This document shows positions 56,184-64,000 of a DNA stretch of 64,000 bases, in pieces. The stretch is taken from positions 4,727,501-4,791,500 of the forward strand of contig CP130629.1 in assembly GCA_030644725.1 (NCBI GenBank), in the 5' to 3' direction. The notes under the pieces are model-generated. The model did not search any database, was not told the DNA's origin, and worked only from the letters and a program-made list of their open reading frames with translations. Made by a program: the position numbers and the translations under genes. Position 1 is the stretch's first letter. Each line of letters begins with the position of its first letter. The DNA is from Candidatus Electrothrix communis. Its GTDB lineage: Bacteria; Desulfobacterota; Desulfobulbia; Desulfobulbales; Desulfobulbaceae.

Positions 56184-56411
56184 ACTATGAGAAACGAAAT
56201 GTCTTGCTCGTTTTATATTTTGATAGTCCATGTTTCCTGTATCTTTTTCTATTTCTTCAAGAATTAGAAACCATCTTTTGAGTATATCATCATGATAATT
56301 CTCGGACAACGAATTCAATTCTTTCGTTTGGATATAAGTTAGCAGATGAGTATCCTCTCCAAAATCCAGGGTAGCTAAATAAAATTTTTCAAAGCTTGCA
56401 ATATGGCTCAA
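56184..56411 (-). pseudogene. Small host gene, N-terminal part, split by ISKra4-type element
   Basis: The frame begins with a TTG at 56411 (SHIASFEKFYLATLDFGEDT, then YHDDILKRWFLILEEIEKDT) and runs through RARHFVSHS into the target duplication at 56175-56183. The natural continuation lies at 54289-54474. No family is recognised; the sequence is charged and helical. The start codon is uncertain because no ribosome site is obvious. Confidence 0.65.
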
Positions 56412-56431
56412 TTTATAAGAATATATGCCTC

Positions 56432-58086
56432 ATGAATGCAGATAGTCTGAAAACCTTACAACAGCTTCATATTGATTTTGACTCACTGCCCGACAATGGG
56501 GTGCAGGATAAAATCATGCTGTTGATAAACATCGTTGAGCAGTTAGCCCAGGAGAACCAAGAACTCAAGGAAACTGTCAAATTGCTCAAAGACGAGAACA
56601 ACCGTCTCAAAGGAGAGCAGGGGTGTCCGATAATTCGACCCAAAACACAATCTGGTGATATTTCATCGGAGTCGGACCGTAAAAAGAAAAAAACAACAAA
56701 GCAACCCAAACGGAAAAAACGCAATCTTGTTATCCATGAGAAAAAAGCTGCCCAGTGGATAAGGAAAAATTACCCGCTGATGCTGTACCAAAAGGACACG
56801 ATACCGTTGTTGTTCAGGATATTATTATAGAGGTGAAAAACACCGCCTTTAAGCGGGAAGTCTATTATTCAGCATCAGAAAACCGACGAATCATCGGCGC
56901 ATTACCCATTGAATATCAAGGTGGTTTCGGCCCCGGCATCAGGACATTGGTCCTCTGCTTATATAATGACTCCAACATGAGTCAGCCTAAAATCCATAGC
57001 TTGTTGCAGACAGTCGGTGTTGAAATCTCACCAGCAACAATTTCTCGCATAATAACAGACGATGTTACCTGTTTTCACGACGAAAAATCTGAAATTGTCT
57101 CGGCTGGTCTTCAAGCAACGAATTATCAGAATGCTGATGATACCAGTGCTCGTGTCAATGGCGCCAATTTCTACAACCATGTACTCTGCAGCCCCTATTA
57201 TACAGCATATTTTACCAGAGCGAAGAAGAATCGCCTGACTCTGCTGGAAATATTCAGTGAAGGCGAATTGACCTTCCAGCTAAACTCGCAAACCATTGAA
57301 CTGTTAAGTGACTTTAACCTGTCTGAAAAACAGCGGCAACGTCTGACACCATTTTTAAGTGAACGCATAATGGAGCGTTCTGAAATGGATGCTTTGTTGA
57401 GTAGGCTGTTTCCTGACCCTGGCAAACAGAAAACGAATCGTCAACGCATTTTGGAAGCCTGTGCTGTGACAGCGTTTCGTCATCAGGGCCGCCCGTTTCC
57501 GATCCTTATCTGTGATGATGCCCCTCAGTTTAAGGGGATCACCGAACATCTTGGTCTATGCTGGGTCCACGAAGGCAGGCATTACAAGAAACTGCAGCCG
57601 TTCATGGAAAATAATCGCGAGAAACTGGCAAAAGTGCTCAGTGACTTTTGGGATTATTACCATTGCCTGCGGAGCTATAAAGAGGCTCCCTCCAAGGCTG
57701 AAGCTGAACGTCTTTCCGAGCAGTTCGACACCTTATTCCTGCAAACAACAGGCTATGATCAGCTAGATGACCGTTTACGGAAAACATGGGCCAAGAAGGA
57801 TAATCTTCTGCTTGTCCTGCAATATCCGCACATTCCTTTGCATAATAATTCTGCGGAACTTGGTGCCAGAGTTCAGGCACGAAAACGGGATGTCAGTTTC
57901 CAGACGAAAAACGAAAAAGGGACTCAAGCAAAAGACACCATGATGACTGTGGTCGAAACTGCAAAAAAAATGTCGGTCAATGTGTTTGAATACATCCATG
58001 ACCGTATCAGCAAAAAGTACGAAATGCCCTCCTTGGCATCCATCATTTCATCTCAATCTCAGCATACTGCTTCCGACCCCGCCTGA
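56432..58086 (+). pseudogene. IS66-like transposase, one frameshift
   Basis: The first frame (56432-56830) gives a coiled coil (NIVEQLAQENQELKETVKLL) and a basic linker (KKKKTTKQPKRKKRN). The rest continues in another frame from about 56750: KEKLPADAVPKGHDTVVVQD, GPGIRTLVLCLYNDSNMSQP, YQNADDTSARVNGANFYNHV, LICDDAPQFKGITEHLGLCW and the IS66-type end LHNNSAELGARVQARKRDVS. The break lies at the AAAAAA run near 56742. Terminal repeats were not found. Its 3' end overlaps the following minus-strand gene by 44 bases. Confidence 0.82.
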
Positions 58087-58621
58087 AAATATTCCTGTTA
58101 CCCTGGTTTTTGGAGAGGATACGCAGATGACGTTTTAAATTATCAAAATTATCATCAATTTCTTTTAGCCCGTTAAGATTAGGGAATTCTATTTTTGATG
58201 ATTCACAGCTCATATGTACGATAGGTGGGAGCACGGTAGCACATAGAACTGTGTATTCATCTGGAGCCAGCCAGCCTTTAATATCTTCTACATCAATTCT
58301 CCCCCCAAGGGTAAAGTTTCCTTTGCCATCTACACAATATTTTTGCCATTCTTTTTTGAGATCTGAAGAAAAACAAGATGTTTTGAATTTGTAGACCATG
58401 AGCAGCGTATCGGCTTTTTTTTCTATCAAGTCGATAACGCCTTCTATCTCATCAGGTAGTACGTCTGCTTTACTGATTTTTAGTTTGCCAGCTCCCCCCT
58501 CTTCACTTATCTGTAAATCATATGAGAAAGACTCATCTTCCCAAGTTCGTCCTGTTTCAGTATATATTTTCGGGAGGTTTTCTATCGTAAAATTGACCTT
58601 GACCGTACCTTTATCATTCAT
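58043..58621 (-). CDS. Hypothetical protein, possibly altered at its C-terminus
   Basis: The 192-residue product begins MNDKGTVKVNFTIENLPKIY and contains SKADVLPDEIEGVIDLIEKK, WQKYCVDGKGNFTLGGRIDV and CATVLPPIVHMSCESSKIEF. A ribosome site AAAGGA lies upstream. No family is recognised. The last 15 residues overlap the end of the IS66-like transposase gene on the other strand, so the original C-terminus may have been replaced when the element inserted. Confidence 0.6.
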   Translation of the reverse strand: MNDKGTVKVNFTIENLPKIYTETGRTWEDESFSYDLQISEEGGAGKLKISKADVLPDEIEGVIDLIEKKADTLLMVYKFKTSCFSSDLKKEWQKYCVDGKGNFTLGGRIDVEDIKGWLAPDEYTVLCATVLPPIVHMSCESSKIEFPNLNGLKEIDDNFDNLKRHLRILSKNQGNRNIFRRGRKQYAEIEMK

Positions 58622-58826
58622 TTTTTATTTTCCTTTTTTAGAAAAAAACTTGCTCGCCATCCTGGTTACCTGATAAGCTGACCGTCTGTCTGTAAGGACC
58701 GTTGTTCCGCAATAGCTTCTCGGCGGTCCATCTATAGCGGATCAAGAATAAAACTAAATACATCTCGGTGAGATGCTCAAATATAGGTCTGCCGTGTTAA
58801 CAGTGATCAAATAAAAGGAAAGTACC

Positions 58827-59114
58827 ATGAAGATAACCAAACAAGAAGTAGAACGGGTGGCCGCGTTGGCTCGCCTTGAATTGACTGAAGATGAAATCGA
58901 GAAGCTGACCCCGCAACTGGATCACATCCTTAGCTATGTGGCGAAGCTGGATGAACTGGACACCGAGGGCGTACCGGTGACCACCCATACCCAGAGCGTG
59001 ACCAACGCTTTTCGGGAAGATGAGGTGAGGGAGTCCCTGCCGCGTGAGAAGGCTTTAGCTAATACGGCTAAAGAGAACGGCGAATCCTTTGTGGTGCCCA
59101 AGGTTATGGGCTGA
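58827..59114 (+). CDS. gatC: Aspartyl/glutamyl-tRNA amidotransferase subunit C
   Basis: The 95-residue protein is the small GatC subunit: ITKQEVERVAALARLELTED, then LDHILSYVAKLDELDTEGVP and the ending FVVPKVMG. GatCAB converts Glu-tRNA(Gln) or Asp-tRNA(Asn) to the amidated form; GatC stabilises the A and B subunits. Length and motifs are standard. A ribosome site AAAGGAAAG precedes the ATG. gatA does not follow directly, which is unusual because gatC and gatA are often adjacent. Confidence 0.95.
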   Translation: MKITKQEVERVAALARLELTEDEIEKLTPQLDHILSYVAKLDELDTEGVPVTTHTQSVTNAFREDEVRESLPREKALANTAKENGESFVVPKVMG

Positions 59115-59189
59115 GTGGAAGACTGATTTTAGAGCAGGAACCTTGCCTGGGCAAGGTTTCTATTTTCATATTGCAACCATCTCCAGGTT

Positions 59190-59495
59190 TCATCTCTCAT
59201 AGATTATTTCCCCGGCCTCTATTTCACGCAGGAACGCACCTTTTGCAGCCGATTTGAGCGGAATCACGTCAACAGGAAGTATTTTTGTGATTTCTCGAAC
59301 AAGTTTCCGGTATTTCAGAGCAAGGGGTAGATATTTTTCGCCGCTGTCCTGGAAGACCGCAACATCAATGTCATTGGGGTCTTCTGAGCTCAGAAAGGAA
59401 CCGAAAAGCACAATTTTCTGAATTTCCTTTTCGTTACAGAGCTTCTTTTTGAGCAGTGCTTTGATGAATTCTTTGCGACTTTTGGAAATGGTCAT
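59190..59495 (-). CDS. MNT-type nucleotidyltransferase domain protein
   Basis: The 101-residue protein has the minimal nucleotidyltransferase motif IVLFGSFLSSEDPNDIDVAV (GS followed by D-x-D). Such small proteins usually pair with a HEPN protein as a toxin-antitoxin system in which the MNT protein adds AMP to and silences the HEPN RNase. No HEPN partner is next to it here, so it may act alone. The next gene on the same strand is an unrelated FmdE-like gene upstream. Confidence 0.8.
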   Translation of the reverse strand: MTISKSRKEFIKALLKKKLCNEKEIQKIVLFGSFLSSEDPNDIDVAVFQDSGEKYLPLALKYRKLVREITKILPVDVIPLKSAAKGAFLREIEAGEIIYER

Positions 59496-59535
59496 TGATA
59501 TACCTCCTCCTACAAAATGAAATCAAACGTGCTGC

Positions 59536-60117
59536 TCAAACCACCTCATAATACCGCTGACCAGCGCAGGCTCGACAGATGATTCGTCCGTCTTGCTCCA
59601 CATCCCGACTGTCCTGGACATGATCGCCACATTGCTCGCATTGCACCCGGCGTTGGGGACGGCCCGGTATATCGCAATCCGGGATGATGGCCTTCACTTC
59701 TTGCACGGTAAAGAGTTCCTCTTCCGGCATGACCTTATAAGCAGTCAGCTGCCGTTGGTATTTCTCGCTGACTTCCGGGCAGTATTTTTTCGAAAGCTCA
59801 CGGGATTCCTCCCGTGCCGTCACCCGGACCGCCTTACCTGTCTCCAGGTTCACAAAGGTGGCCGCCATGATCCCAAAATCCATCCAGCGCATGGAGCGCT
59901 TGCCCAGGCTGCACCCGGTCACCGATTGAATAGCGTCGGTGGCGCAGCGGTCAATCTCCACCAGTACATAGAGTTTTTTCCTATCCGCACCCTTGGGATC
60001 AGCTATATTGATGCGCTCAAGGCCCAGTATGGACATGCGCACTCCGATGACCTGACCGGCGCAAATATGGCCGTGGATTTTTGTCGAGATATCTAAAAGT
60101 TCATCAAAGGATTCCAT
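59536..60117 (-). CDS. FmdE family protein
   Basis: The 193-residue protein matches the FmdE domain: STKIHGHICAGQVIGVRMSI holds the Cys and His metal ligands, with DRCATDAIQSVTGCSLGKRS after them. A C-terminal zinc ribbon is formed by QCEQCGDHV and ICRACAGQ. FmdE-type proteins accompany formylmethanofuran dehydrogenase in methanogens but are also common in sulfate reducers, where the role is unknown; molybdenum/tungsten handling has been suggested. It follows engB by six bases on the same strand. Confidence 0.9.
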   Translation of the reverse strand: MESFDELLDISTKIHGHICAGQVIGVRMSILGLERINIADPKGADRKKLYVLVEIDRCATDAIQSVTGCSLGKRSMRWMDFGIMAATFVNLETGKAVRVTAREESRELSKKYCPEVSEKYQRQLTAYKVMPEEELFTVQEVKAIIPDCDIPGRPQRRVQCEQCGDHVQDSRDVEQDGRIICRACAGQRYYEVV

Positions 60118-60123
60118 GATTAT

Positions 60124-60753
60124 TCACTCTTCTTCATCAGTTTCGTTTGTTTCACCTTCGTTCGTTTCAGTTTCACCATAGGCCGCTAATCTGCGCCGTA
60201 ATTCCTCACACCCCAGATCGGTCTTGATGGAAAAAAGGATGCGGTCTGCCGGACCTATGTTCAGGGCCGCATCTAGGGCCGCTGCCTGCTTGCTCTGCTG
60301 GTTCTTGGAGAGCTTATCCGCCTTGGTGTAGATCGGCAGGGCCGGGATGTTATTATATTGCAACCAGTCCAGCATCTCCCGATCTGTTGCCTTCAGTTCG
60401 TGCCGCAGATCAATAATAACCACCACGCAGGCCAGGGTTTCCCGTTCCAGCAAATAGCCGCCGATCAACTCCTCCCATCCTGAGCGCATTTGGCGACCCA
60501 CTCGGGCAAAGCCGTAGCCGGGCAGATCCACCAGATACATCCGTTCCTTGACCTCGAAAAAGTTCAGGCTCTGGGTCTTGCCCGGTTTGGAGCTGGTTTT
60601 GACCAGGCTTTTACGATTGATCAACTTATTGATCAGGCTGGATTTGCCCACGTTGGAGCGACCGGCAAAGGCGATTTCCGGGTAAAGAGGGTCGGGCAGC
60701 CGTTTCAGGCTGAAGACCGAGTCCATAAAGGACACCTCGTTGAAGTTCATCAT
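60124..60753 (-). CDS. engB: Ribosome biogenesis GTPase EngB (YsxC/YihA)
   Basis: The 209-residue GTPase has G1 FAGRSNVGKSSLINKLINR, G2/G3 with KPGKTQSLNFFEV and LVDLPGYGFARVG, G4 YTKADKLSK, and a G5 FSIKTDLGCEEL. EngB aids late assembly of the 50S subunit. The frame is open further upstream to 60831, but the ATG at 60753 has the ribosome site GAGGAG and gives the usual length. The C-terminus is a Glu/Thr-rich tail of about 15 residues. Confidence 0.95.
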   Translation of the reverse strand: MMNFNEVSFMDSVFSLKRLPDPLYPEIAFAGRSNVGKSSLINKLINRKSLVKTSSKPGKTQSLNFFEVKERMYLVDLPGYGFARVGRQMRSGWEELIGGYLLERETLACVVVIIDLRHELKATDREMLDWLQYNNIPALPIYTKADKLSKNQQSKQAAALDAALNIGPADRILFSIKTDLGCEELRRRLAAYGETETNEGETNETDEEE

Positions 60754-60855
60754 TGCTTTGCGGCTCCTCAGGGCCGTGGGGTGCGGGTGCGCGAAATTTC
60801 TTTCGCTGTTGCGTTCATCTGAGAAAGACAACTGACCTTTTTCAAATCATTTTTT

Positions 60856-61728
60856 TCAGATCACCTTATTCAGGGAATACTCAATGATTCCTTCGGCCCC
60901 GATTTTTTTCAGCTGCGGGATCAGATCGCGGACTTGATGCTCGGAAATGACCGTTTCCACCGAGAACCATGGCTGTTTATAGAGGCGGGCCACAGTGGGC
61001 GCGGTGACGCTAGGCAGGATCTCCAGGACCTCTTCAAAGCGTTCTTCCGGTACATTCATCTTCAGGCCGACGATTTTGTCCGCCCGCAGCGCTCCTTGCA
61101 GGAGCATGGCGATATGGTCGATCTTGTCTTTTTTCCAGGAATCTTCCAGGGCCTGATGGCTGGCGATCAACTGGGTGTTGGACTGCATCAGCTCATGGAT
61201 AACCCGCAGCCCGTGGGCCCGGATGGTGGCCTCGGTCTCGGTGACCTCGACAATGGCGTCAGCCAGCCCGGAAACGGCTTTGGCTTCCGTGGCTCCCCAG
61301 GAAAAGGAGATATCCACGTTCAAGTTCTGCTCTTCAAAGAAGTTGCGAGTGACATTGACCAGCTCTGTGGAGATGCGCTTGCCGTCCAGCTGCGCCACCG
61401 TGGTGATCTCGGAATCACCGGGCACGGCAATGACCCAGCGGGTCGGTTTCTTGCTGACCTTGGAGTAGACTAGATCCTCAATAACGACCACGTCTGAGCC
61501 GTTTTCCAGGGTCCAGTCCTTACCGGTGATTCCGGCATCCAGCATGCCGTCTTCAATATAGCGGGACATCTCCTGGGGGCGGCAGATGTAGACGGACAGC
61601 TCCGGGTCGTCTACCTCAGGGAAGTAGTTTCTGTCCGCCATCTTGATTTTCCAACCGGATTTTTCAAACAGGGCAATGGTTGCCTTTTCCAGGCTTCCTT
61701 TGGGTATGCCTATCTTCAATACACTCAT
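60856..61728 (-). CDS. hisG: ATP phosphoribosyltransferase, long form
   Basis: HisG catalyses the first step of histidine synthesis, joining ATP and PRPP. The 290-residue product has the long-form C-terminal regulatory domain (from about residue 215), which binds histidine for feedback, so no HisZ is needed. Motifs: KIGIPKGSLEKATIALFEKS, DAGITGKDW, RISTELVNVTRNFFEE and SGLADAIVEVTETEATIRAH. A ribosome site is weak. hisI lies upstream on the same strand, separated by about 230 bases of repeats. Confidence 0.96.
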   Translation of the reverse strand: MSVLKIGIPKGSLEKATIALFEKSGWKIKMADRNYFPEVDDPELSVYICRPQEMSRYIEDGMLDAGITGKDWTLENGSDVVVIEDLVYSKVSKKPTRWVIAVPGDSEITTVAQLDGKRISTELVNVTRNFFEEQNLNVDISFSWGATEAKAVSGLADAIVEVTETEATIRAHGLRVIHELMQSNTQLIASHQALEDSWKKDKIDHIAMLLQGALRADKIVGLKMNVPEERFEEVLEILPSVTAPTVARLYKQPWFSVETVISEHQVRDLIPQLKKIGAEGIIEYSLNKVI

Positions 61729-61790
61729 AATATCCTCAATATTTGACGAGTCCGCAAGCCGGGGCTCGGGACGGGATTAATAATAACGGG

Positions 61791-61875
61791 GTAGGGGCGG
61801 ACCTGGGTGTCCGCCCTTGTTGCTGCTACCAGCAGCGTTGCATATTCTCGGGTAGACACAGAGGTCTCCCCCTGC
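61791..61875. repeat. GTAGGGGC-family repeat between hisG and hisI, unit 1
   Basis: The unit starts GTAGGGGCGGACCTGGGTG, continues with TCCGCCCTTG, and ends with CCCCCTGC. It shares the start and the CGCCCTTG core with the copies at 2480 and 4871. Confidence 0.75.
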
Positions 61876-61900
61876 AAAACGCCCGTTAAAGCGATTCGCC

Positions 61901-61950
61901 GTAGGGGCTGGTCCCCGTGCCTGCCCTGTGCAGGGCCAGGCGGGATCTGC
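61901..61950. repeat. GTAGGGGC-family repeat between hisG and hisI, unit 2
   Basis: The unit starts GTAGGGGCTGGTCCCCGTGC and contains CTGCCCTGTGCAGGGCCAGG, which folds as a hairpin. The right end is less certain than in the other copies. Confidence 0.6.
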
Positions 61951-61955
61951 ACAGA

Positions 61956-62333
61956 TCAGCCGTACACCTTGGCCGGATCAAAAACTGGCTCTGCGATGAT
62001 CTCTAGTTCATCGCCTTTTACCCGGCGAAAGAAACAGCTGGCATAGCCCTTATGGCAGGCTGCGCCGCCCAGCTGCTCCACCTTGAAAACTACGGTGTCC
62101 TCGTCGCAGTCCACCAGAATCTCTTTGACCAGCTGAACATGACCCGAGGATTCACCCTTAAGCCAGAGTTTATTGCGGGAGCGGCTCCAGTAATGGGCCT
62201 TGCCGGTTTCCAGGGTCTTCTGCCAGGATTCTTCGTTGATATAGGCCAGCATGAGCACGTCGCCGCTGGCTGCGTCCTGCGCAATGGCGGGCAGGAGACC
62301 GTCTTTTGATTTGGTGAAATTGAGTTTCTTCAT
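61956..62333 (-). CDS. hisI: Phosphoribosyl-AMP cyclohydrolase
   Basis: The 125-residue enzyme opens the adenine ring of phosphoribosyl-AMP in the third step of histidine synthesis. It has [32 protein letters not shown]-like sequence ([20 protein letters not shown]), the metal-binding [11 protein letters not shown], and [14 protein letters not shown]. It is the single-domain form, without the HisE pyrophosphohydrolase. Start and length are standard. Confidence 0.96.
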   Translation of the reverse strand: MKKLNFTKSKDGLLPAIAQDAASGDVLMLAYINEESWQKTLETGKAHYWSRSRNKLWLKGESSGHVQLVKEILVDCDEDTVVFKVEQLGGAACHKGYASCFFRRVKGDELEIIAEPVFDPAKVYG

Positions 62334-62362
62334 TATTCCGTCGCTTATTATCTGCTCTCAAC

Positions 62363-62941
62363 TTACTTAGGAAATTGAGCAAGAACCTTTTCAGCAAGTT
62401 TCTTGCTCAACTCTAAGCTGGCGGCCCCTTTCAACTGAGGACCTGACCCTCCTAAAATAACCATGAAAGATCCTTGAATGATGGTGAGTTGTCCGCTACT
62501 GTTATCCCATCCAGCATGCTCTCCGATTCCTTTCACGATTTCCAGCTGGTATTTTGTCCCTAGCTCTTCTTGCAACTCAGCTTCATATAATGCAAAAGCT
62601 TCTGCACCATGAACCTGATAACCATGCGGCTTAATCATAATTCCTATGCTAATATTCTTTTCTTCAGAATAATAATTACACATGGACATCCAAAAATTGG
62701 ATACTGAGGATGTTTTATCCGTTTTTTTTGGCATCCCGTCAAGAGGGGCACCTATCATCGTTTCTATCTCACTGGTTGCCAGTAGATCACAGGCATGAAG
62801 CATTTCTGGAATATTTGGTTTTTTTTCCACATTCTCACACCCGACAAGGACTATGGCGGAAACCAAAAAAAATAAGTATCCACATGTATGCATCTTGTTT
62901 ATGAAATTGAACTTCTTAAGAAGTGCTGTTCTGATGAACAT
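62363..62941 (-). CDS. Lipoprotein of unknown function
   Basis: The 192-residue product carries a lipoprotein signal (YLFFLVSAIVLVGC), preceded by an unusually long n-region of about 20 residues. An inner start at 62893 would give the normal length, but the ribosome site GGAGAG supports 62941. The mature part has CDLLATSEIETMIGAPLDGM, a cysteine pair expected in SMCNYYSEEKNISIGIMIKP, and GIGEHAGWDNSSGQLTIIQG. The pattern resembles DUF3558-like extracytoplasmic proteins, but the match is not firm. Confidence 0.75.
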   Translation of the reverse strand: MFIRTALLKKFNFINKMHTCGYLFFLVSAIVLVGCENVEKKPNIPEMLHACDLLATSEIETMIGAPLDGMPKKTDKTSSVSNFWMSMCNYYSEEKNISIGIMIKPHGYQVHGAEAFALYEAELQEELGTKYQLEIVKGIGEHAGWDNSSGQLTIIQGSFMVILGGSGPQLKGAASLELSKKLAEKVLAQFPK

Positions 62942-63290
62942 ATGCTCTCCGGTCTAAATTTTTGAAAAAGAGGGTCACTTCACTGGACTTACTCTCCATC
63001 ATCATCAATAATTATTTTTATTTTAAAAGCAAAGAGCCGCCGCTTAACAGTGTGGGGACACGTTCTTTCAGTGAGCATGCTTTGTGAGTAACTTCATTAG
63101 CGTTTGTGTTTTTCATAATCATCTCAAATGGTTTATTTACTGCCCATGAAAGTAACCATTCCAATCCAAACGAGATGTCAACTGGCCATTCAATAAAAAT
63201 ATTTAGGCCCAAAGCTCTCTAATTTTTTTTAATCAATTCAATAGAATGGTATTGTAGTCAGGTAGGTGACGGGCTCTGTAAAATTACCGA
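62942..63290. other. Intergenic region, nothing firmly supported
   Basis: A minus-strand frame of 64 codons (63018-63212) contains ISFGLEWLLSWAVNKPFEMI but has no recognised family or ribosome site. The rest has no visible feature. Confidence 0.4.
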
Positions 63291-63704
63291 TCAATACGGC
63301 AAAATAACCACCTTGTTTTCCTTAAACAACGGCACCAGCAAACTATGCCATTTGGTATCCACACCGAGATCAGCCGGAGAAACCAATTTATCCGCCAGCA
63401 CGGTAAACCTTCCGTTCTTCCCCTGCGCATAAATCGCAGAACCTGCCCAGCTTGAAACAACCAGCCGTCCATCGTCCAACCTGACCAGACCATCCAAACC
63501 ACCGGTGGGAGGTTTCGGCAGACTCATACCTTGTCCAGCAGAATCAATACTGAACAGTTCCCCTGAACCTAAGGTGTTCACAATAAGGCGATCATTATCA
63601 TACCAAATGCCGTTGGGATGTCCCATTTCCCCATCCTGAACAACGACTTTGTATTTGCCATCCAGCCAAACCTGGTACACCGCATCTGTGCCAGATGGCC
63701 CCAT
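63291..63704 (-). pseudogene. SMP-30/gluconolactonase-like beta-propeller, N-terminus missing
   Basis: The 137-residue frame matches only the end of a sugar-lactone lactonase-type propeller: GHPNGIWYDNDRLIVNTLGS, GGLDGLVRLDDGRLVVSSWA and SPADLGVDTKWHSLLVPLFK. Family members have about 280-320 residues, so more than half is missing, and the sequence just upstream encodes a different small protein. The visible ATG lies inside a blade. It is most likely a truncated gene. Confidence 0.75.
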
Positions 63705-63712
63705 GCGTCCGG

Positions 63713-64000
63713 CTATTTTTTTTCGTTATTCGAGACCAGTTCCTTATGATATTTTTCCAGGACAACCAACTCTTCAATCAGCTTATCTGTGGCTGCCAGA
63801 ACAATAACAGGCTGTGCTCTTTTTTGGATACCCAGATAGAAATCTTTAGCAATCGGCCAGAGCTTGTTGATGCTGTCAATGCTCTTTTGTAATGCTTTAG
63901 AATGGGCTTCGTGCTCGGCGATTTTCTTCAGTCCTGTCTCGAAAACCGTGACCGAATGCTTGAGTTGAATCACGTTGTTTTCGTTTTCGATCCCAGCGTG
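63713..64000 (-). CDS. Helical protein of unknown function, 5' end at window edge
   Basis: The frame is open to the last base of the window. A GTG at 63973 gives 86 residues, but the true start may lie outside. The product is helical and charged (VTVFETGLKKIAEHEAHSKA, then LWPIAKDFYLGIQKRAQPVI and a Lys/Glu end). No family is recognised. Confidence 0.5.
   Translation of the reverse strand, partial: HAGIENENNVIQLKHSVTVFETGLKKIAEHEAHSKALQKSIDSINKLWPIAKDFYLGIQKRAQPVIVLAATDKLIEELVVLEKYHKELVSNNEKK

Noticed and set aside
1-64000. CRISPR arrays, tRNA or rRNA genes
   Set aside because: No regularly spaced identical repeats and no tRNA-like or rRNA sequence were seen on either strand; the repeats present are dispersed palindromes or transposon ends.

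Overview
The window looks like a chromosomal piece of a sulfur-metabolising Desulfobulbales-type bacterium (Desulfobacterota). This is an inference from gene content: a divergent yedE / tusA / dsrE-type sulfur-transfer cluster, corrinoid biosynthesis and corrinoid activation genes, an FmdE-family protein, a NifA-type regulator and a very heavy load of broken insertion sequences. A cable-bacterium relative would fit, but nothing here proves it. There are no rRNA or tRNA genes and no CRISPR array.

Layout. 1-1.4 kb: a cut yqgE/algH gene and a secreted protein. 1.9-7.7 kb: a cobalamin operon (cobU, cobT, cobS, and one gene fusing threonine-phosphate decarboxylase to cobyric acid synthase). A dispersed palindromic repeat lies between cobU and cobT, and another copy sits in frame inside the fusion gene. 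7.8-13.1 kb: three insertion sequences nested inside one another. 13.3-30.3 kb: mltG, then minus-strand genes of an extracellular contractile injection system (eCIS): an AAA+ ATPase, a giant protein with two DUF4157 domains, a tape-measure protein and a large baseplate-associated protein. That last gene is cut at its 5' end by a transposon, and the sheath, tube and spike genes are absent, so the locus looks like the tail end of a broken eCIS. Small accessory genes (an AAA_14 ATPase, an Rpn-type nuclease, a damaged toxin-antitoxin pair) sit between the ATPase and the DUF4157 gene. 32-36.7 kb: a BadF-type activase pair, an LptF/LptG permease and a RACo-like corrinoid activator. 36.8-41 kb: a complete IS66 copy with an 8-bp target duplication and a secreted beta-propeller protein, all between two 52-bp direct repeats. 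41.6-43.7 kb: nifA flanked by gene fragments (secretin-like and nifV-like). 44-47 kb: a CZB-domain protein, a lone TIR-like protein and the sulfur-relay genes facing yedE (47.7-49 kb). 49-52.4 kb: folate cyclo-ligase, a histone-deacetylase-like hydrolase, a candidate GEMM riboswitch ahead of a small gene, and a PIN protein with a small overlapping partner. 52.6-58.6 kb: a second transposon-rich zone, including an ISKra4-family element with 15-bp inverted repeats and a 9-bp target duplication that splits a 140-codon gene. 58.8-64 kb: housekeeping genes (gatC, an fmdE-like gene, engB, hisG, hisI), a lipoprotein, and a truncated SMP-30-like gene.

How the genes fit together. The cobalamin genes make the lower-ligand assembly steps and the aminopropanol arm, and the RACo-like ATPase is the kind of protein that reactivates corrinoid enzymes. 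TusA, the DsrE-type proteins and YedE together would import and hand on reduced sulfur. The most unusual single object is the 1.8-thousand-residue DUF4157 protein. The most informative structural features are the nested transposons, which can be resolved because a second copy of the middle element lies 21 kb away. Single-base frameshifts occur in six mobile or mobile-like genes, while the host genes around them are intact.
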